Assembly (NCBI GenBank): GCA_903857495.1
Contig: CAIOFF010000007.1
Location: forward strand, 1 to 64,000
Length of the DNA: 64,000 nt
Source: an uncultured Holophagaceae bacterium
Lineage (GTDB): Bacteria; Acidobacteriota; Holophagae; Holophagales; Holophagaceae
Direction: 5' to 3'
This document shows, piece after piece, positions 33,206 to 41,660 of this stretch (positions within the stretch are counted from its first letter, which is position 1; each line of letters starts with the position of its first letter). Under the pieces are notes generated by a model. It made no database searches, was not told the origin of the DNA, and saw only the letters and a program-made list of their open reading frames with translations. The position numbers and the translations under genes are program-made.

Positions 33206-33269
33206 GAAGGATTCGAACCCTCGGTACGCAGGATCAAAACCTGCTGCCTTACCACTTGGCTACTCCCCA
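33199..33269 (-). tRNA. tRNA-Gln (UUG)
   Basis: A 71-base cloverleaf on the minus strand: acceptor TGGGGAG/CTCCCCA, D-arm GCC...GGC, anticodon stem GCAGG/CCTGC with loop TTTTGAT (anticodon TTG), and T-arm GAGGG-TTCGAAT-CCTTC. A U at position 1 is typical of bacterial tRNA-Gln. The downstream sequence on its strand reads ACCA but belongs to the hairpin, so CCA may or may not be encoded. Its 3' end faces the seven-gene block. Confidence 0.93.
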
Positions 33270-33339
33270 GGCGGAAAGGCAAGGATAGCCTGGGTCCGGG
33301 TTCGGCCCAAGGGGCAGGGCGGCGGGTTCACCGGCCGAC

Positions 33340-33699
33340 TCAGCTGCTGGACTTGGGCGTGAAGCCGAACTCCGCGACGCCGAGGAGGTCGGGGCGCACC
33401 TCGTTGGCCTCCTCGCGCTCGATGCGGCTGATGGCGCGGCGGCCGGTGGCGGTCTCGTAGGCCAGCAGGACCTTGGTCTCGAGCTCTTCGCGGAGGGGGT
33501 TGTTCAGGGGGTAGGCGATATCCTTGAAGCTGCCGTCCCGCTTGCGGCGGCTGGGCATGGCCACGAAGAACCCGTCCTCGCCTTCCACCACGCGCAGGTC
33601 GCCCACCAGGAAGCAGTCGTCGAAGACCAGGGCCGCGAAGGCCCGCAGCTTGTCGTCGCCCTCGACCTTGGTGATGCGGATGTCGGTGATGTTGAGCAT
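33340..33699 (-). CDS. spoVG: SpoVG family regulator
   Basis: 119 residues, nearly all SpoVG: ITDIRITKVEGDDKLRAFAA, the VFDDCFLVGDLRVVEG core, and FFVAMPSRRKRDGSFKDIAYP. The last ~25 residues (IEREEANEVRPDLLGVAEFG) are a charged extension. In Firmicutes and spirochaetes SpoVG is a small DNA/RNA-binding global regulator; no sporulation genes are visible here, so a nucleic-acid-binding regulatory role is more likely. The ATG at 33699 is preceded by AGGGACTC. It may be co-transcribed with pgeF and the D,D-peptidase upstream (47-base gap). Confidence 0.92.
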   Translation of the reverse strand: MLNITDIRITKVEGDDKLRAFAALVFDDCFLVGDLRVVEGEDGFFVAMPSRRKRDGSFKDIAYPLNNPLREELETKVLLAYETATGRRAISRIEREEANEVRPDLLGVAEFGFTPKSSS

Positions 33700-33746
33700 G
33701 GTGAGTCCCTGTGGCAGTCCATCAGGATACCCGGCATCGCTGACGC

Positions 33747-34451
33747 TCACCTGATCTCGACCCAGCCCCACTGGCGACCTTCGGTGTCGCCGCGGCGGTA
33801 GGAGTAGAGCAGGTCGGGGCGGCAGACGGTGCAGAGGGGGACGCTGCCGTCCCGGGTCGCGTCCAGACCCAGGTCCAGGGCCTGGGCCCGCAGGAAGCCG
33901 TGGAGGTCTAGGTGGGGCTTGCCAGTAGGGCCGGTGGACTGGAGGTCCTCCCGCCAGGCAGGATCCTGCCGCGCGGCCTCGATCACCTCGGGGCCCACCT
34001 CGAAGTGGCAGGCCAGGATGGCGGGACCGAAGGCCCAGGCCAGGGTCGCCGGAGCGCCGCCCAGGGCGCGGAAGCGGGCCACGCCGCGCCGGAGGATGCC
34101 GCCGCCGGGTTCGGGATCGCCGAAGCCCGTGGCGCCGCGCCAGCCTGCATGGAGGGCGGCCACCCAGGGGGTGCCGCCAGGCAGGGGACCCGCCAGCAGG
34201 ATGGGCACACAGTCCGCCACCCGCACGCCGATGCGCTGGCCCGGTCGGGTGGACCAGAGGCCATCGGCATCCACCACCGCGGCACCCGCTTCCACCACGC
34301 CGCAGCGGTGCACCTGGTTGAGGCGGCGAAGGGGCAGCTCCTCGCCTTCGTCCAGGCGGGTGGAGAAGCCCCAGCTCAGGGGGAAGGGTGGCTCGATGCT
34401 GGGGGTCAGCACAGGATTCAGCCTTTGGGGCCGAGGCGGGCTTCCAGCCAC
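33747..34451 (-). CDS. pgeF: Peptidoglycan editing factor PgeF (YfiH/laccase-domain)
   Basis: 234 residues. The zinc-binding catalytic triad of the family is present: H48 in NQVH, C81 in ADCVPI and H101 in HAGWRG, followed by GPAILACHFEVG. PgeF removes wrongly incorporated L-Ser-containing muropeptide precursors; family members also show purine-nucleoside phosphorylase-like or laccase activities. From the ATG at 34451 the gene overlaps the end of the D,D-peptidase gene by 34 bases. A GTG at 34412, just after that stop codon, is an alternative start (221 residues) but has no clear ribosome-binding site. The pairing with a peptidoglycan peptidase fits a cell-wall role. Confidence 0.9.
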   Translation of the reverse strand: MAGSPPRPQRLNPVLTPSIEPPFPLSWGFSTRLDEGEELPLRRLNQVHRCGVVEAGAAVVDADGLWSTRPGQRIGVRVADCVPILLAGPLPGGTPWVAALHAGWRGATGFGDPEPGGGILRRGVARFRALGGAPATLAWAFGPAILACHFEVGPEVIEAARQDPAWREDLQSTGPTGKPHLDLHGFLRAQALDLGLDATRDGSVPLCTVCRPDLLYSYRRGDTEGRQWGWVEIR

Positions 34452-35257
34452 TGCTTGATGCGGTTGGCATCCCCCAGGCGCGTGTACTTGCCCCAGGAGT
34501 CCAGCAGGATGATCAGCACGGGGCGGTTGGCCAGGCTGGCCTGCATGACGAGGCAGCGGCCAGCCTCCTCGATGTAGCCGGTCTTGGAGAGCCCGATGGT
34601 CCAGCGCGGGTTGCGCACCAGCGCGTTGGTGTTGGGGAACTGGATCTGGCGTCGGCCGGCCTGGATGGTGGTGTCCGGACGGGTGGTGAAGTCGCGGATC
34701 TCGGGGTAGTGGTAGGCGGCTTCCAGGATGCGGGCCAGGTCATGGGCCGTGGCCACGTTGGCGCTGGAGAGGCCGGACGGATCGACGAAGCGGGCGCCCA
34801 CCAGACCCAGGGCCTTGGCCTTGGCGTTCATGGCCTGGACGAAGGCCGAGAGACCACCAGGGAAGGTGCGGCCGAGGGCGTGGGCAGCGCGGTTCTCGGA
34901 GGCCAGCAGCGCCAATAGGAGGACCTGCTCCCGGGGCAGCCGCGTGCCCACGGGCAGCCGCGACTTGCTGTGCCGCAGCTCGTCCTTGTCATCCTTGCTG
35001 ATGGTGAGGGTCTCCTGCGGATCCAGGTGGGCATCCAGCAGCACCATGGCGGTCATGAGCTTGGTGATGGAGGCGATGGGCAGCACGGCGCCGGCCTGCT
35101 TCTCAACCAGGGTCTGGCCGGTGGCCTGGTCCAGGACCAGGGCCGAGGCCGACTTCAGCAGCAGCTGGCCCCCGTGGGCGCGGGGAGAGGCGGCCTGGAG
35201 GAAACTGATCCCCGCCAGGGCCAAACCGCAGGTCCGCACTCCCAGGTTGAACGTCAT
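34418..35257 (-). CDS. D-alanyl-D-alanine carboxypeptidase/endopeptidase (peptidase S11, PbpG-like)
   Basis: 279 residues with an N-terminal signal peptide (hydrophobic residues about 5-22, QAAS cleavage region) and all three S11 motifs: S63-I-T-K66, S120-E-N122 and K225-T-G227. It lacks the C-terminal membrane-anchoring domain of PBP5/6, so it resembles PBP7 (PbpG), a soluble periplasmic D,D-endopeptidase. It trims peptidoglycan crosslinks or pentapeptides. pgeF starts within its 3' end. The upstream gap (35258-35493) includes the MCP terminator and presumably this operon's promoter. Confidence 0.92.
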   Translation of the reverse strand: MTFNLGVRTCGLALAGISFLQAASPRAHGGQLLLKSASALVLDQATGQTLVEKQAGAVLPIASITKLMTAMVLLDAHLDPQETLTISKDDKDELRHSKSRLPVGTRLPREQVLLLALLASENRAAHALGRTFPGGLSAFVQAMNAKAKALGLVGARFVDPSGLSSANVATAHDLARILEAAYHYPEIRDFTTRPDTTIQAGRRQIQFPNTNALVRNPRWTIGLSKTGYIEEAGRCLVMQASLANRPVLIILLDSWGKYTRLGDANRIKQWLEARLGPKG

Positions 35258-35463
35258 GCCGACTCCGGAAAAAAAGCAGGTTGTTGTCTTTCCCAGTCTA
35301 TCGGAGCTGATGGGAAAAAACCCAAGGGGATCTGTAGAAAACCTACGCCGGGGCCGTCACGCAGCCTTTTAGCCAAGGTGCGGAGAGGATGATGAACGCT
35401 TAGCAAGGCCACAACTCTCGTTCGGTTTCGCCTTGGACAGGGGTCTTGTGATCTCCGCCTCAA

Positions 35464-35499
35464 GCCTGACTCCTCGGGGCGCCCCCAGGAGCGTCAGGC
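35464..35499 (-). terminator. Hairpin at the end of the chemotaxis receptor gene
   Basis: GCCTGAC-TCCT (35464-35474) pairs with AGGA-GC-GTCAGGC (35487-35499). The right arm contains the MCP stop codon. No U-tract on the minus strand, so termination may be factor-assisted. Confidence 0.45.
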
Positions 35500-37431
35500 G
35501 TGGATCTTGTAGCCTTTCATCCCGTTCGAAAGCTCATCTGCCAACCTCGCCAGATCGGTGGCTGTGCGTGCGAACTCCAGGACCGCTCCCGCCAGTTCCT
35601 TGGAGGCGGAGGCGTTGAAGGAGACGGCCTGGGAGGTCTGTTCGACCTGGGCCGCGACCCCCACGCTGGTCATGGTCTGGGACTGGGTAATGGAGAAGAT
35701 CCTGCCGACATGCTCGGCCGTGGCCTGGGTCTGGTCCCGGATGCTTCCCAGGGCGTCCGTGACGGAACTCACCGTGCCTTCTCCCATGCTGACGGCCTCG
35801 CGGCTGGTGACGATGAACTGGCCGATCTCCTTGGTGGCCGTCGCTGAACGCTCGGCGAGTTTCCGGACCTCATCGGCAACCACCGCAAAGCCCTTGCCCT
35901 GGGCCCCGGCCTTGGCAGCCTCGATGGCCGCGTTCAGGGACAGCAGGTTGGTCTGCCGGGCGATGTCCTGAATGGCCGAGACAGCCGTGAGCATCTGTTC
36001 GGTATTCCTCCGGATCTCCACCATCGAGGAGAGGATCTCGCCACGCGCAGCCTCTCCTTTGGCCACCAGCTCGACCGAAGTGGAGGCCTCCCGCTGCACC
36101 GATTCCACCAGCGTTGCCACGGACCCTATGGATTCCCGCAGGTCCTGCACGCCGCGGGCCATCGACTCGTTGGAGGTCTGCTGCTCTGTCACCGTCTGGG
36201 AGATGGACTGAGCTGTCCGGGACACTTCCTCAGCGGAGGACGAGAGCTCCTCTGAGGCCGCCGCCAGCTGCGTCGAAACACCCACGAAGTTGCTGAATAC
36301 CCTCTGGAACCGCCCAGCCATGTCATTGAAGGCCAGAGCCAGCACGGCAACCTCATCCCGGGATTCCACCTTCACCCGCGCCGTCAGGTCCCCCTTCTCG
36401 ATGGATGAGGCCAGCCCGATGAGACTCGAGAAGGCCCGCTGCATGCTCTTGTAGAAGGCCATGAAGAAGTAGGCGCAGAGCAACACGCCGAGGATGGCGA
36501 TGGTCAGATCGCGATACTCGACCATCTGTCGGGTGTGGATGCGGGTGGTCAGGAGATCGGTCAGGACGCTGGCGGCGTTGTCATAAAGCAGGTAGCCGGT
36601 TTTCCTGATCGGGTCGCAGAGCCCCTTCAGTTCCGCCTGGTTCGCGTTGAGGGTGGCTCCGGCCACGTGATCGCGCAGGTAGGTGAGAAGGTCATCCAGC
36701 TGCCCCCCAAAAGCCTTGACCTGCGCGCCGAGCCGCTCCTTGACCATGGGCGTGCTGAAGGCCTTGACGTCCCGTACGTCATCCCGCAGGCCATCAAGCA
36801 GCCCCTGGATCTGACCCGAGAACACCACGATCTGGGTCTTCTCGGCGGGTCCGAGGCTGCGCTCCCGACAGGCCTTGTCGGCGATGAGCCGAGACTGGCT
36901 AACCAGGTATTGGATCTGGAGCAGCTTACCCAGCAGGAGGTCCACGGTGTAGTAGCTGTCAATATCCGGGTCCAGGATCAAGTTGCTGGTGTCCCCGACC
37001 TTGCTGTTGAGGGTCAAGAGGCCATCCAGGAAGGCTTGGAGGGCTGCGGCACCTTTTCCCCCCGGCCCGGCGGCCGAGGCGGCTTGCCACTGCTCCCGCA
37101 GAGGCTTGAAGGCCTCTGCCGTCTGCAGTCCTGCCCCCAGTCGGGTGTCCATGGCGATCAACTGGTCGAAGCTCTGGCTAGCAGCGCGATGGATTTCGGC
37201 CAGATTTCCGGTCTCTGGCAGGACCGTCGCCTCGTGGGCCAGGCCCCCCTGCTCAAACAGGTTCCGGACACTGCGGAGATACTCCACCCCCAGGCGCTCC
37301 TGTTCGGCGAAGGTGATCACTTCCTGCTGGGAGCGAACCATCTCGAAGGTGAGCCAGCCGAGGCTGGCCACAACAACGACCCCTATCAGGGCGAACTTGC
37401 CCGGGAGCCGCAGCTTTTCCATGAGGTTCAT
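35494..37431 (-). CDS. Methyl-accepting chemotaxis protein
   Basis: About 645 residues. TM1 is near residues 12-30 ([17 protein letters not shown]), followed by a long helical periplasmic sensor of about 300 residues, TM2 ([19 protein letters not shown]), a HAMP domain ([21 protein letters not shown]), and the signalling domain with the conserved hairpin tip [20 protein letters not shown]. The sensor helices ([20 protein letters not shown]) resemble the ligand domains of NIT/PilJ-type receptors; the ligand is unknown. No che genes are nearby. The frame is open to a TTG at 37491, but ATG 37431 ([12 protein letters not shown]) puts TM1 at the normal distance. Neither start has a strong ribosome-binding site. 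Confidence 0.93.
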   Translation of the reverse strand: MNLMEKLRLPGKFALIGVVVVASLGWLTFEMVRSQQEVITFAEQERLGVEYLRSVRNLFEQGGLAHEATVLPETGNLAEIHRAASQSFDQLIAMDTRLGAGLQTAEAFKPLREQWQAASAAGPGGKGAAALQAFLDGLLTLNSKVGDTSNLILDPDIDSYYTVDLLLGKLLQIQYLVSQSRLIADKACRERSLGPAEKTQIVVFSGQIQGLLDGLRDDVRDVKAFSTPMVKERLGAQVKAFGGQLDDLLTYLRDHVAGATLNANQAELKGLCDPIRKTGYLLYDNAASVLTDLLTTRIHTRQMVEYRDLTIAILGVLLCAYFFMAFYKSMQRAFSSLIGLASSIEKGDLTARVKVESRDEVAVLALAFNDMAGRFQRVFSNFVGVSTQLAAASEELSSSAEEVSRTAQSISQTVTEQQTSNESMARGVQDLRESIGSVATLVESVQREASTSVELVAKGEAARGEILSSMVEIRRNTEQMLTAVSAIQDIARQTNLLSLNAAIEAAKAGAQGKGFAVVADEVRKLAERSATATKEIGQFIVTSREAVSMGEGTVSSVTDALGSIRDQTQATAEHVGRIFSITQSQTMTSVGVAAQVEQTSQAVSFNASASKELAGAVLEFARTATDLARLADELSNGMKGYKIHA

Positions 37432-37729
37432 GCCGGGCTTGAAGAGGCTGTTTTTCGGGCTCAAGGGAGGCTCCCCCACAGGCTGGTACAAGGCGGGTAA
37501 TAATGGATAATCTGATAATTTAAGACTAATAGAATGAAATGCTTGCGCAATAATTCATCGCTGGCCCGTGACCCAATGGGCCGTTCGAGCTGAAAGATCC
37601 CTGGGAACCTGCAACGATTCGCTCTGAGCCTTAACGGCAATAGCCCACCCATCATTAGGATCAATCGGGTTGATTATGGCCTGACGAGGCTGGGGCCGAC
37701 TTCGGTGTTCAGGAGTCTTTTGGCTTTGC

Positions 37730-38626
37730 CTAGGGCCAGAGCATCGCCAGCAGGCTGAGGTCGGTGACGGCCCAGGCGCCCAGGCCCCAGTACATGCCCT
37801 GCTCGTGCTGATGATCCGTCCACGTGCGCCAGCCCCGCAGCCAGGGCACCAGCACCGCCAGCCAGCCGAAGAGGGAGAGGCCCAGCGCCAGCGGCGGGCG
37901 GCCCGTGGTCTTCACGGCGGCGATAAAGCAGACGTGGGCCAGCAGGGCTGCCAGCAGCGCCAGCATCAGGCTGCGGCCAACGCCCACCTTGATCACGAGG
38001 GTGCGGTCGCCACGGCGGCTGTCCTCGGCCACCTGGTAGATCTGGGTCATGGGATAGAGCGTGGCGAAGAGGAGGCCGAAACCCAGGGAGGCGAGCAGGA
38101 CACCGGGGGTGAACGCGCGGCCGGTCAGCGCCCAGCCGCCCAGGGGGGTGAGGAGGCCGAAACCGACGCAGTTGATGAGCAGGTCCCAGCCGGCCCGAGC
38201 CTTGAGCCGCGCGGGCGGGACGGAATAGAGCACGCTCATGACCACGCAGGCCAGGTTGATGAGGGCGAAGGGCAGGGGCAGCAGGAAACCCAGCAGGGCC
38301 GAGGCCACCAGCAGCACCGAGGCGAAGGGCGCCAAATAGGTCGGGGGCTTGGGCGGCGCCTTGAGGTAGCCGATGTCCCCCTCGTCCTGGTCGTAGGCGC
38401 TGTTGATCGCCAGAGTCCCGCCGTTCAGCAGGGCCACGTAGACCAGCCAGCCCAGCAGGGCGGGGCCGGGACGGAGGCCCCAGCCCGCCGCCATCAGCGT
38501 GCCCAGGAGGAAGTGGGCGGTCATGATGGGCCACTCCAGGGGCCGCAGGTGCAGCAGGTAGGGCATGAGCCGGGGGCCGACGAGCCCCTCGAAGAACTGG
38601 CGCACCGGGAAGCGGGGGTCGTTCAT
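37730..38626 (-). CDS. UbiA family prenyltransferase
   Basis: 298 residues with eight or nine hydrophobic helices and the two aspartate-rich motifs of the superfamily: NSAYDQDEGDIGYLK (D79, D81 and D84) and YQVAEDSRRGDRT. UbiA enzymes attach polyprenyl chains to aromatic or other acceptors (quinones, hemes, lipids). The 'DEGDIGYL' form belongs to a branch whose substrate I cannot name. The start overlaps the stop of the DUF116 gene (ATGA), so it is the last gene of the mla operon. A role in quinone or envelope-lipid chemistry is inferred from context only. Confidence 0.88.
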   Translation of the reverse strand: MNDPRFPVRQFFEGLVGPRLMPYLLHLRPLEWPIMTAHFLLGTLMAAGWGLRPGPALLGWLVYVALLNGGTLAINSAYDQDEGDIGYLKAPPKPPTYLAPFASVLLVASALLGFLLPLPFALINLACVVMSVLYSVPPARLKARAGWDLLINCVGFGLLTPLGGWALTGRAFTPGVLLASLGFGLLFATLYPMTQIYQVAEDSRRGDRTLVIKVGVGRSLMLALLAALLAHVCFIAAVKTTGRPPLALGLSLFGWLAVLVPWLRGWRTWTDHQHEQGMYWGLGAWAVTDLSLLAMLWP

Positions 38627-39411
38627 GCAATCCCTTCATGGCGGAGGGTCTGGACATCGCCGAGGGGCCGGCGGGGTTCCACCAGGGCCTCCATGGCCGC
38701 GAAGAGGTGGGGAACACTGAAGTCCGTGTCCACGCACATGGCGTGGGGCAGGCTCAGGGGGATCACGTAGACGGGAATATCGGTGAGCTTGGTCAGGCCC
38801 TTGAGCAGGCGGTCCGGGCAGCTGACGGCCACGACCAGGTCCGGCCGGTATTCCCGGGCCTCCCGGTAGGCCTTGTGGCTGCGGTTGGTGATGCGGCCCT
38901 CCCAGCGGTTCAGCAGGGCGGCGTTCATGTAGTCGCCCACGGGACAGAGCCCGCAGTCGTAGCAGGCGCTCAGGTCGTCGAGGACCTCCGCCTTGCAGCG
39001 GGATAGCTGGATGCAGTGGGGCAGAAGGATGAGCGTCCGACGGGCCCGCCGATTGGCAAAGGCCGCCCGGACTCGCCGGTTGTTGGCACCGCAGAAGGAG
39101 AGGATCCAGGCCTCCTCCCGGCCCAGCAGCCGCGCCAGGGGCCGGAGGGCATTGGCCCAGAGAGCGTCCTGTTGCATGACGGCGTGGTGCTTGCGCAGGA
39201 AGGCCTCACCACCGAGAAAGCTCGACCAGGCCGAGGCCAGCGCCCCGGTGCCCGCCAGCAGCCACCAGCCGCGACCTGCGCCATGCAGCGCGGCGGACAC
39301 GAATGCCAGTGCCGCCAGGCCCAGGGGCAGGCCCCGGCGCACGCCCTGGAACAGCGCGCCCGCTTCGTCCGGCAGGGGGCCGGACGCAGGCAGGGCGCGG
39401 GGTTGCTTCAC
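38623..39411 (-). CDS. DUF116 domain-containing protein
   Basis: 262 residues: a hydrophobic N-terminal hairpin (about residues 28-60) and then the DUF116 domain with conserved cysteines: LPHCIQLSRC, CYDCGLCPVGDY, and VAVSCPDRLLKGL. The CxxCxxC-type cluster suggests a metal or Fe-S site. Function unproven; these proteins are often found beside lipid, methionyl-tRNA formyltransferase or membrane genes. The start overlaps the mlaD stop and the end overlaps the ubiA start, both by four bases, so all three are made from one transcript. Confidence 0.88.
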   Translation of the reverse strand: MKQPRALPASGPLPDEAGALFQGVRRGLPLGLAALAFVSAALHGAGRGWWLLAGTGALASAWSSFLGGEAFLRKHHAVMQQDALWANALRPLARLLGREEAWILSFCGANNRRVRAAFANRRARRTLILLPHCIQLSRCKAEVLDDLSACYDCGLCPVGDYMNAALLNRWEGRITNRSHKAYREAREYRPDLVVAVSCPDRLLKGLTKLTDIPVYVIPLSLPHAMCVDTDFSVPHLFAAMEALVEPRRPLGDVQTLRHEGIA

Positions 39412-40874
39412 TTGCTGGCTCCGGCGAGGCCGATCATCTTCTTGAGGTCATCATCCTTCCAGCGCAGGCCACCGCCGAAGAAGACGGACCGGAGGTCCTT
39501 GTTGCCGATGTCCTGGACGCCGGCCTGGACGTAGGCGCCCTTCCAGAACTGGTAGCTGCTGGTGAAGCGGTAGCGGGGGTTGGGCTTGTCGTCCCGCTTG
39601 ACGAAGTCGTAGGCCAGGACGCCGAGGCGCAGGCGGTCGCCCTCCAGGGTGCGGAGCTCGAAGCCGCCGCCGCCCTTGCCCTCGACGATGCCCGCGGAGA
39701 ACACCATGGGGCCGATGCGCTTGGCGAACTGGGCGGAGACGGTGAAGGCCTGGTCGGCCGTGACGGACTGGGTCTTCTCCTCCACGAGGACCGGGAGGCC
39801 CGTGACGGGATCGAGCTTGGTGACGGTGCGGGTGGACTGGCTGATCTTCCCATCCGGGGTGGACGCGAAGCCCAGGGCGTACCAGTAGTCGGGCCGGGGG
39901 GCGATCTCCATGTCCAGGCCCACGCGGCTGTCCTTGCGCTTGTCCCACTGGGCGCCATTCATGTCGAGGCGGAAGTCCATCTTGTTGAAGCCGCCCAGCA
40001 TGCTGTTCACGTTGTCGACGGCTTCGTTGATCTTCTTGATGGTGGTCTCGTCGTTGAGCAGCTTGCCGATGGTGCCTTCGCCGTTGTTCATGCGGGCGGT
40101 GAGCACCTTCAGGTTCTCGGCCGTGCCCTGGAAGCTCTGGGCCAGCTTGCGCACGTCGCTCATGGCGCCCTTCAGCTCGGGCCGGTTCTCTTCCATGATC
40201 GCGTTGAGGTTTCTGCCCACGGCCTCGAACTGCTGGGCCAGCTTGGGCAGCTTGTCGCGCAGGTCGGCGCTGATGGCCTCCACGTTGGCCATGGTGTGGT
40301 TGATGGCGCCATGGTTCTCCTGGGCCATGCCGCGAAACTCTGCGGTCAGCGCGCGGATGTTGTCCACGATCTCATCGAGCTTCTGCCGGCCCTGCTCGCC
40401 GCCGATGGACTCGTTCAGGGCCTGGGTGATGCCCTTCACGTTCTTGCCGATGTCCGCCATGGTCTCCATGAGGTTGTCGAGGCTGACGCCGGCCTTGCTG
40501 GGCAGGGGCTGGTTCGGGGGAAAGCTGCCCTTGGCGGCGTGGCCCGGATCCAGGTCGATGAACTTCTCGCCAAGGATGCCGATGGAGCCCAGGGACACCA
40601 CCGCATCACCGTAGAGGGGGATGGCGTTCGAGAGGTGCAGCAGCACTTTGGCCTTGGCGCCGTCGAGGACGATGCTGCGGACCTCGCCCACCTTGACACC
40701 AGCCACGCGCACGGCGCTCTGCTGGTTCAGGCCGGCCACCTGGTCGAAGTAGGTGTAGACCGCGGTCTGGTCGGACTTGCCGACGAACTCCAGCTTCTCG
40801 CTGCGGAAGATCAGGTAGGCGATGACGACGATGCCGGCGGTGAAGAACATGCCGACGCGGGTTTCCAGCTTCAT
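39408..40874 (-). CDS. MCE/MlaD family lipid-transport protein with long C-terminal beta domain
   Basis: 488 residues. One N-terminal membrane anchor (MFFTAGIVVIAYLIF) is followed by a single MCE domain (about residues 35-115, AVYTYFDQVAGLNQQSAVRV AGVKVGEV split here) and then about 180 residues of predicted coiled helix (to about 300). The last ~190 residues alternate aromatic and polar residues in short strands (YWYALGFAS, FTVSAQFAKRIG, YRFTSSYQFWKGAYVQAGVQ, VFFGGGLRWK) and look like an outer-membrane beta-barrel. E. coli MlaD is only 183 residues. The start ATG 40874 overlaps the mlaF stop. It is the substrate-binding component of an MlaEFD-type importer or exporter of phospholipid across the envelope. 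Confidence 0.9.
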   Translation of the reverse strand: MKLETRVGMFFTAGIVVIAYLIFRSEKLEFVGKSDQTAVYTYFDQVAGLNQQSAVRVAGVKVGEVRSIVLDGAKAKVLLHLSNAIPLYGDAVVSLGSIGILGEKFIDLDPGHAAKGSFPPNQPLPSKAGVSLDNLMETMADIGKNVKGITQALNESIGGEQGRQKLDEIVDNIRALTAEFRGMAQENHGAINHTMANVEAISADLRDKLPKLAQQFEAVGRNLNAIMEENRPELKGAMSDVRKLAQSFQGTAENLKVLTARMNNGEGTIGKLLNDETTIKKINEAVDNVNSMLGGFNKMDFRLDMNGAQWDKRKDSRVGLDMEIAPRPDYWYALGFASTPDGKISQSTRTVTKLDPVTGLPVLVEEKTQSVTADQAFTVSAQFAKRIGPMVFSAGIVEGKGGGGFELRTLEGDRLRLGVLAYDFVKRDDKPNPRYRFTSSYQFWKGAYVQAGVQDIGNKDLRSVFFGGGLRWKDDDLKKMIGLAGASK

Positions 40875-41656
40875 GCGTGGGCCTCCTTGCGCTTGGGGGG
40901 TGGGGGGTCCTGCAGGAAGGGGCCGTCGGCGTCGCCCCGGAGGAACTGCTGCACGACGGGGTGGGGATTCTCCCGGAACTCGGCCGGGGGCTGGCAGGCG
41001 ATGCACTCACCCCGGAACAGCAGGGCAATGCGGTCCGCAATGATGAAGGCCGACTTCAGGTCGTGGGTGATGGTGATGGTGGTGACGCCCAGCTCGTGCT
41101 TCAGGTCCAGGATGACCCGGCCGATCACATCGGTCATGACGGGATCAAGACCTGTCGTGGGCTCATCGAAGAGGAGGATCTTGGGCTTCAGGGCGATGGC
41201 CCGGGCGAAGCCCACGCGGCGCTTCATGCCGCCAGAGAGTTCCGCCGGCTTGAGGGCGTCGGTGCCCCTCATGCCCACCAGGCCGAGGCACTCCTCCACG
41301 CGGGCCTGGATCTGGCCCTCGGTCATCTTCTGGTGCCGCCGCAGACCGAAGGCGACGTTCTCGAAGACGGTCATGGAGTCGAACAGCGCGGCCATCTGGA
41401 AGCACATGCCGATGCTCTGCCGCACCTGGAAGAGCTCCTCGCGGCTGAGCTGGCTGATGATCCTGCCCTCGATGGACACGTGGCCCGAGTCGGGGGTGAG
41501 CAGGCCCATGATGTTGCGCAGCAGCACGGTCTTGCCTGTGCCAGAGCCGCCCAGGACCACGAGGCTCTCGCCTTCTTCCACGGAGAGGTTCACATCCGAG
41601 AGGACGACCTTCGGCCCGAAGGCCTTGGACAGGTTGACGACATCGATCAGGGCCAT
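40871..41656 (-). CDS. mlaF: ABC transporter ATP-binding protein, MlaF type
   Basis: 261 residues with Walker A GGSGTGKT, signature LSGGMKRRVGFARA, Walker B ILLFDEPTTGLDP and the H-loop ITHDL. The 'VMTDVIGRVI' region after Walker B and the C-terminal extension follow MlaF/TtgA-type lipid transport ATPases. It lies 4 bases after mlaE and overlaps mlaD by four bases. It powers lipid movement through MlaE and MlaD. MlaB, MlaC and MlaA homologues are not visible in this operon. Confidence 0.94.
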   Translation of the reverse strand: MALIDVVNLSKAFGPKVVLSDVNLSVEEGESLVVLGGSGTGKTVLLRNIMGLLTPDSGHVSIEGRIISQLSREELFQVRQSIGMCFQMAALFDSMTVFENVAFGLRRHQKMTEGQIQARVEECLGLVGMRGTDALKPAELSGGMKRRVGFARAIALKPKILLFDEPTTGLDPVMTDVIGRVILDLKHELGVTTITITHDLKSAFIIADRIALLFRGECIACQPPAEFRENPHPVVQQFLRGDADGPFLQDPPPPKRKEAHA

Positions 41657-41660
41657 GTCG

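Noticed and set aside
33007-33288. Short plus-strand frames over the tRNA-Gln region
   Set aside because: They run through palindromes and the tRNA gene itself; no coding signal.
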